A stretch of 64,000 nucleotides of DNA, from positions 1 to 64,000 of the forward strand of contig NZ_RHOI01000001.1 of the NCBI RefSeq assembly GCF_003946165.1, written 5' to 3'. The translations under genes and the position numbers were made by a program. This document shows positions 60,883 through 64,000 of this stretch, one piece after another (within the stretch, counting starts at the first letter, position 1; the number at the start of each line of letters is the position of its first letter). Source of the DNA: Lacticaseibacillus baoqingensis. Its GTDB lineage: Bacteria; Bacillota; Bacilli; Lactobacillales; Lactobacillaceae. The notes under the pieces were generated by a model that saw nothing but the letters and a program-made list of their open reading frames with translations, made no database searches and was not told where the DNA came from.

Positions 60883-63076
60883 ACCAACGCCAGAACAGAT
60901 CCGCGACCAAAAACCCTACTTGCAATTAGGGTTGACTGAAGCTGAATATGCGCTGTTTACCAAGCGTCTCGGCCGGCTTCCTAATTACACTGAAGTGGGC
61001 TTGCAGTCCGGCATGTGGAGTGAACATTGTGCGTATAAGTATTCCAAGCCGATCTTAAAGACCTTTTGGACCAAAAACGAGCGCGTCTTGATGGGACCTG
61101 GTGAAGGCGCCGGGGTGATCGCCATCGGTGAAGGCAAGGCCGTCGTGTTCAAGGCTGAAAGCCATAATCACCCCAGCGCCGTTGAGCCTTATGAAGGCGC
61201 AGCGACTGGTATCGGCGGGATCATCCGCGATATTTTCTCCATTGGGGCAAAGCCTGTGGCGAGCCTGGATTCATTGGCATTTGGCACGCGTTTTGATGCG
61301 CATAACCAAAACTTGATCGATCAAGTCGTCGCAGGCATTGGCGGTTATGGCAACGCCATTGGGATCCCAACGGTTGGCGGGGAGATCCAATTTGACGCGT
61401 CTTACCAAGATAATCCGCTGGTCAATGCGATGTGTGTGGGCGTGATGGATGAAAAAGACATCCAGCGCGGCCAAGCCGCCGGCGTTGGCAATGCAATCAT
61501 CTATGTGGGCGCCAAGACTGGCCGTGACGGCATCAATGGGGCGTCGTTTGCTTCGGCGCAGTTTTCTAAAGAAGAAGATGCCGATCGCTCGGCGGTGCAA
61601 GTGGGCGATCCGTTCATGGAAAAATTGCTGACCGATGCATGCTTGGCAGTCACGCAAAAGCATCAAAAGGCTTTGGTGGGGATGCAAGACATGGGCGCTG
61701 CCGGCTTAGTGTCCAGTTCTGCGGAAATGGCCAGCAAAGCAGGGTTTGGCATGACGTTGGATCTGGATTTGATCCCGCAGCGCGAACCGGGGATGACGCC
61801 ATTTGAGATCATGCTGAGTGAATCGCAAGAGCGGATGCTGTTATGTATTCGCACCGGTTTTGAACAAGAGATCTTAGACCTGTTTGCCGGGTATGATTTG
61901 GATGCAGTGGTTTGCGGCCGCGTCGAAGCCGGACACCAATACCGGCTGCTGCATCATGGCGCAGTGGTGTGCGACATTCCAGTAGGCCTATTGACCGACG
62001 CGGTGCCAACTTATACCACCACGCCTAAACAACCGGCCCGGCTGGCTCATCCGGCGCCCGATTTTACCCCAACGATCACCGACATCGACCAGACGCTGCG
62101 CGCATTGCTGGCTTTGCCGAATATTGCGTCTAAGCGGTCATTGTTCAAGCGTTATGATGCGCAAGTGCAAACCAATACCGTCATCGCCCCAGGCGGGGAT
62201 GCCGGTGTGATCCGCGTGCGCGGCACCCACCGGGCGCTGGCGATGACGGCTGATTCTAATGGGCGGCTGTTGGCTTTAGATCCAGAAATCGGCGGGGCCA
62301 TCACTGTTGCTGAAGCGGCGCGCAATCTCGTCGCCACTGGCGCAGAGCCATTAGGGATCACCGATTGTTTGAATTATGGCGACCCGAGCAAGCCAGAAGT
62401 CTATTATGAATTGCAAGCATCTGCCAAAGGGATCGTCGAAGCGACTAAAGTGTTCAACACGCCTGTCATTTCCGGGAATGTGTCGTTGTATAACGAAACT
62501 TCCGGCGTCGGGATTCACCCGACGCCAATGATCGGCATGGTCGGGTTGATCACTGATTTAGACGCGATCACCACCGTGGCATTTAAACAAGCGGGAGACG
62601 TCGTTTTCTTGGTCGGGGCGACCGGCGATGATTATAACGGCAGCAGCATCCAGTATTTACAAAACGGCGCTTATGCCGGCCGCTTGACCGGCTTTGATCT
62701 GACTCAGGAAAAAGCCATTCAAGACAAGATGTTAAAAGCAATCCAGGCGCATTTGGTCAATGCCTGTCATGACCTGGCAGATGGCGGTTTGGCGGCTGCT
62801 TTAGTCGAAATGGGCACCGCAAACCGCCTCGGTATCAAAGGCAGCACCGCGTTATCTGCGGCGCAGTTTTTTGCCGAGACCCAAGGCCGCTTTTTAGCCG
62901 CGGTGCCGCCAGCTCAGCAAGCGGCGTTTGCCGCGCAAATGGGCAAAGACGCCGTGGTATTAGGGACGGTGAGCGATGGGGAATTTGTCCTTGACTTGGC
63001 AGATGCCAAGCTCGACACCACGATCGCTGATCTAGCGGCGATCCAAGAGGAGGCGTTAGCATGGCAGCTGAAGTAA
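60869..63076 (+). CDS. purL: FGAM synthase catalytic subunit PurL (small type)
   Basis: The 735-residue PurL has the expected length for the PurS/PurQ-dependent form. Motifs include [34 protein letters not shown] with the catalytic His, [17 protein letters not shown], and the second half repeat with NCLNYGDP-like [14 protein letters not shown] and [13 protein letters not shown]. It makes formylglycinamidine ribonucleotide from FGAR, ATP and PurQ-derived ammonia. GAAAGGAGCCGTCC precedes the ATG. Its end overlaps purF by 16 bp. Confidence 0.97.
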   Translation: MLQTEPTPEQIRDQKPYLQLGLTEAEYALFTKRLGRLPNYTEVGLQSGMWSEHCAYKYSKPILKTFWTKNERVLMGPGEGAGVIAIGEGKAVVFKAESHNHPSAVEPYEGAATGIGGIIRDIFSIGAKPVASLDSLAFGTRFDAHNQNLIDQVVAGIGGYGNAIGIPTVGGEIQFDASYQDNPLVNAMCVGVMDEKDIQRGQAAGVGNAIIYVGAKTGRDGINGASFASAQFSKEEDADRSAVQVGDPFMEKLLTDACLAVTQKHQKALVGMQDMGAAGLVSSSAEMASKAGFGMTLDLDLIPQREPGMTPFEIMLSESQERMLLCIRTGFEQEILDLFAGYDLDAVVCGRVEAGHQYRLLHHGAVVCDIPVGLLTDAVPTYTTTPKQPARLAHPAPDFTPTITDIDQTLRALLALPNIASKRSLFKRYDAQVQTNTVIAPGGDAGVIRVRGTHRALAMTADSNGRLLALDPEIGGAITVAEAARNLVATGAEPLGITDCLNYGDPSKPEVYYELQASAKGIVEATKVFNTPVISGNVSLYNETSGVGIHPTPMIGMVGLITDLDAITTVAFKQAGDVVFLVGATGDDYNGSSIQYLQNGAYAGRLTGFDLTQEKAIQDKMLKAIQAHLVNACHDLADGGLAAALVEMGTANRLGIKGSTALSAAQFFAETQGRFLAAVPPAQQAAFAAQMGKDAVVLGTVSDGEFVLDLADAKLDTTIADLAAIQEEALAWQLK

Positions 63077-64000
63077 AGAGTCTGAATGAAGAATGCGGGG
63101 TTTTTGGGGTGTGGGGTGATCCGCATGCCGCTGTATTGACCCATTTAGGCTTGCATACCTTACAACATCGCGGCCAAGAAGGCGCCGGGATCGTCGGTTT
63201 GACGGATCATGGGCTGCATCGCCACAATGGCTTTGGCTTGGTGTCTGAAGTGTTTGCGGATCCGGAATCCTTGCGGCAATTGGCTGGCACGGCGGCTTTG
63301 GGCCATGTGCGCTATGCCACGGCAGGCGGCCGGATCTTAGAAAACATCCAGCCGTTGTTGTTCCGGTTTTCCAATGAATCGATCGCTTTGGCGCACAATG
63401 GGAATTTGACCAATGCCTTGAGCTTGCGGGCCAAATTAGAAGCCGATGGGGCGATTTTCCAGTCGACATCAGATACGGAAGTCTTGATGCATTTGATCCG
63501 GCGCAGTCATGCTGCCGGCTTTCAAGCGCAGTTATGTGAGGCTTTGAATCAAGTCCATGGCGGGTTTGCCTTTGCGCTGTTGACCGAACACGCGTTATAT
63601 GCCGCCAGCGATCCTAATGGCTTCCGGCCGTTGGTGGTCGGCCAATTGCCCAGCGGCGGCTATGTGATCTGCAGTGAAACTGCCGGCTTGAATGCCGTCG
63701 GCGCTGATTTTATCCAAGATGTGCAACCGGGGCAGTTGGTAGTCGTCGATGAGTTGGGGCTGCATGTGAGTCAATACACCACTGATACGCAATTAGCGGT
63801 TTGTTCAATGGAATATGTCTATTTTGCCCGGCCGGACTCTGAGATCCATGGCGTTTCGGTCCATCAAGCACGGGTGCGCATGGGTGAGCGCTTGGCCAAG
63901 GAACAACCTGCCGCTGGGGACATCGTCGTCGGCGTCCCGAATTCGTCTTTATCGGCCGCTTTAGGGTATGCGCGTGCCAGCGGGATCCCTTATGAAATGG
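63061..64000 (+). CDS. purF: Glutamine PRPP amidotransferase (cut by window edge)
   Basis: An ATG at 63061, preceded by AAGAGGAGGCGTTAGC, opens a frame that stays open to the window end (313 codons). A short propeptide ([11 protein letters not shown]) precedes the Ntn nucleophile in CGVFGVWGD. LGLHTLQHRGQEGAGI, GHVRYATAGG and AHNGNLTNA are the glutaminase motifs, and SMEYVYFARPDS starts the phosphoribosyltransferase half. It commits PRPP to purine synthesis. The C-terminal third and later pur genes lie outside the window. Confidence 0.96.
   Translation, partial: MAAEVKSLNEECGVFGVWGDPHAAVLTHLGLHTLQHRGQEGAGIVGLTDHGLHRHNGFGLVSEVFADPESLRQLAGTAALGHVRYATAGGRILENIQPLLFRFSNESIALAHNGNLTNALSLRAKLEADGAIFQSTSDTEVLMHLIRRSHAAGFQAQLCEALNQVHGGFAFALLTEHALYAASDPNGFRPLVVGQLPSGGYVICSETAGLNAVGADFIQDVQPGQLVVVDELGLHVSQYTTDTQLAVCSMEYVYFARPDSEIHGVSVHQARVRMGERLAKEQPAAGDIVVGVPNSSLSAALGYARASGIPYEM

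Overview
The window is Lactobacillaceae chromosomal DNA from a GC-rich lineage. The evidence is the rpsD / ezrA / nifZ-thiI / rex / T-box-valS backbone, a POX5-type pyruvate oxidase, an LAB-type nucleoside deoxyribosyltransferase, WxL surface proteins, DUF1827-clpE, ptsHI and a Gram-positive purine operon using small PurL with PurS and PurQ. The style resembles Schleiferilactobacillus or Lacticaseibacillus, but the species is an inference. No rRNA, tRNA or CRISPR was seen.

Layout. 1-8.57 kb is an accessory block: the end of an IS3-family element, a degenerate exonuclease copy, then a small redox / aromatic-acid locus (SDR, amidohydrolase-type decarboxylase, NAD(P)-binding protein, MarR regulator, unknown protein), an intact DnaQ-like exonuclease, and a divergent LysR versus acetyltransferase-SDR pair. 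The block is bracketed by a 50-bp perfect direct repeat that includes the 3' end and half the terminator of rpsD. Three copies of a TATGCRCGCGCATA-like operator sit on the -35 regions of its first two transcription units.

8.57-33.2 kb is mostly housekeeping: rpsD, a GAF/fRMsr-like protein that lacks one key Cys, ezrA, nifZ-thiI, a secreted LRR/WxL-like protein with a decayed duplicate, an Ala/Ser-repeat lipoprotein, rex, T-box valS, pyruvate oxidase with a cre site, an ABC exporter, a WxL gene next to a frameshifted WxL-interacting gene, an RNA m5U methyltransferase without Fe-S cysteines, an Mga-like regulator and recX. 33.3-34.5 kb carries Ntdp (DUF402) and a GyrI-like protein.

34.7-45.7 kb is a sugar-diacid (glucarate/galactarate) catabolic island: CitMHS-family transporter, divergent CdaR regulator, then gudD, a DapA-family aldolase, garK and garR. 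The predicted route is diacid uptake, dehydration, aldol cleavage to pyruvate and tartronate semialdehyde, reduction to glycerate and phosphorylation. A second GudD paralogue faces it. Between them lies a DUF805 / unknown / orphan HATPase cluster. Shared sequence blocks upstream of the transporter and of gudD are candidate CdaR sites.

46-57.2 kb holds a GNAT enzyme, a CorC/HlyC-type CBS protein, prfC, an SseB-like protein, a MucBP-like protein without a signal peptide, DUF1827, clpE (CtsR box plus CIRCE at one promoter) and ptsHI. 57.5-64 kb is the purEKCSQLF operon, cut by the window edge within purF, behind a PurBox-like pair.
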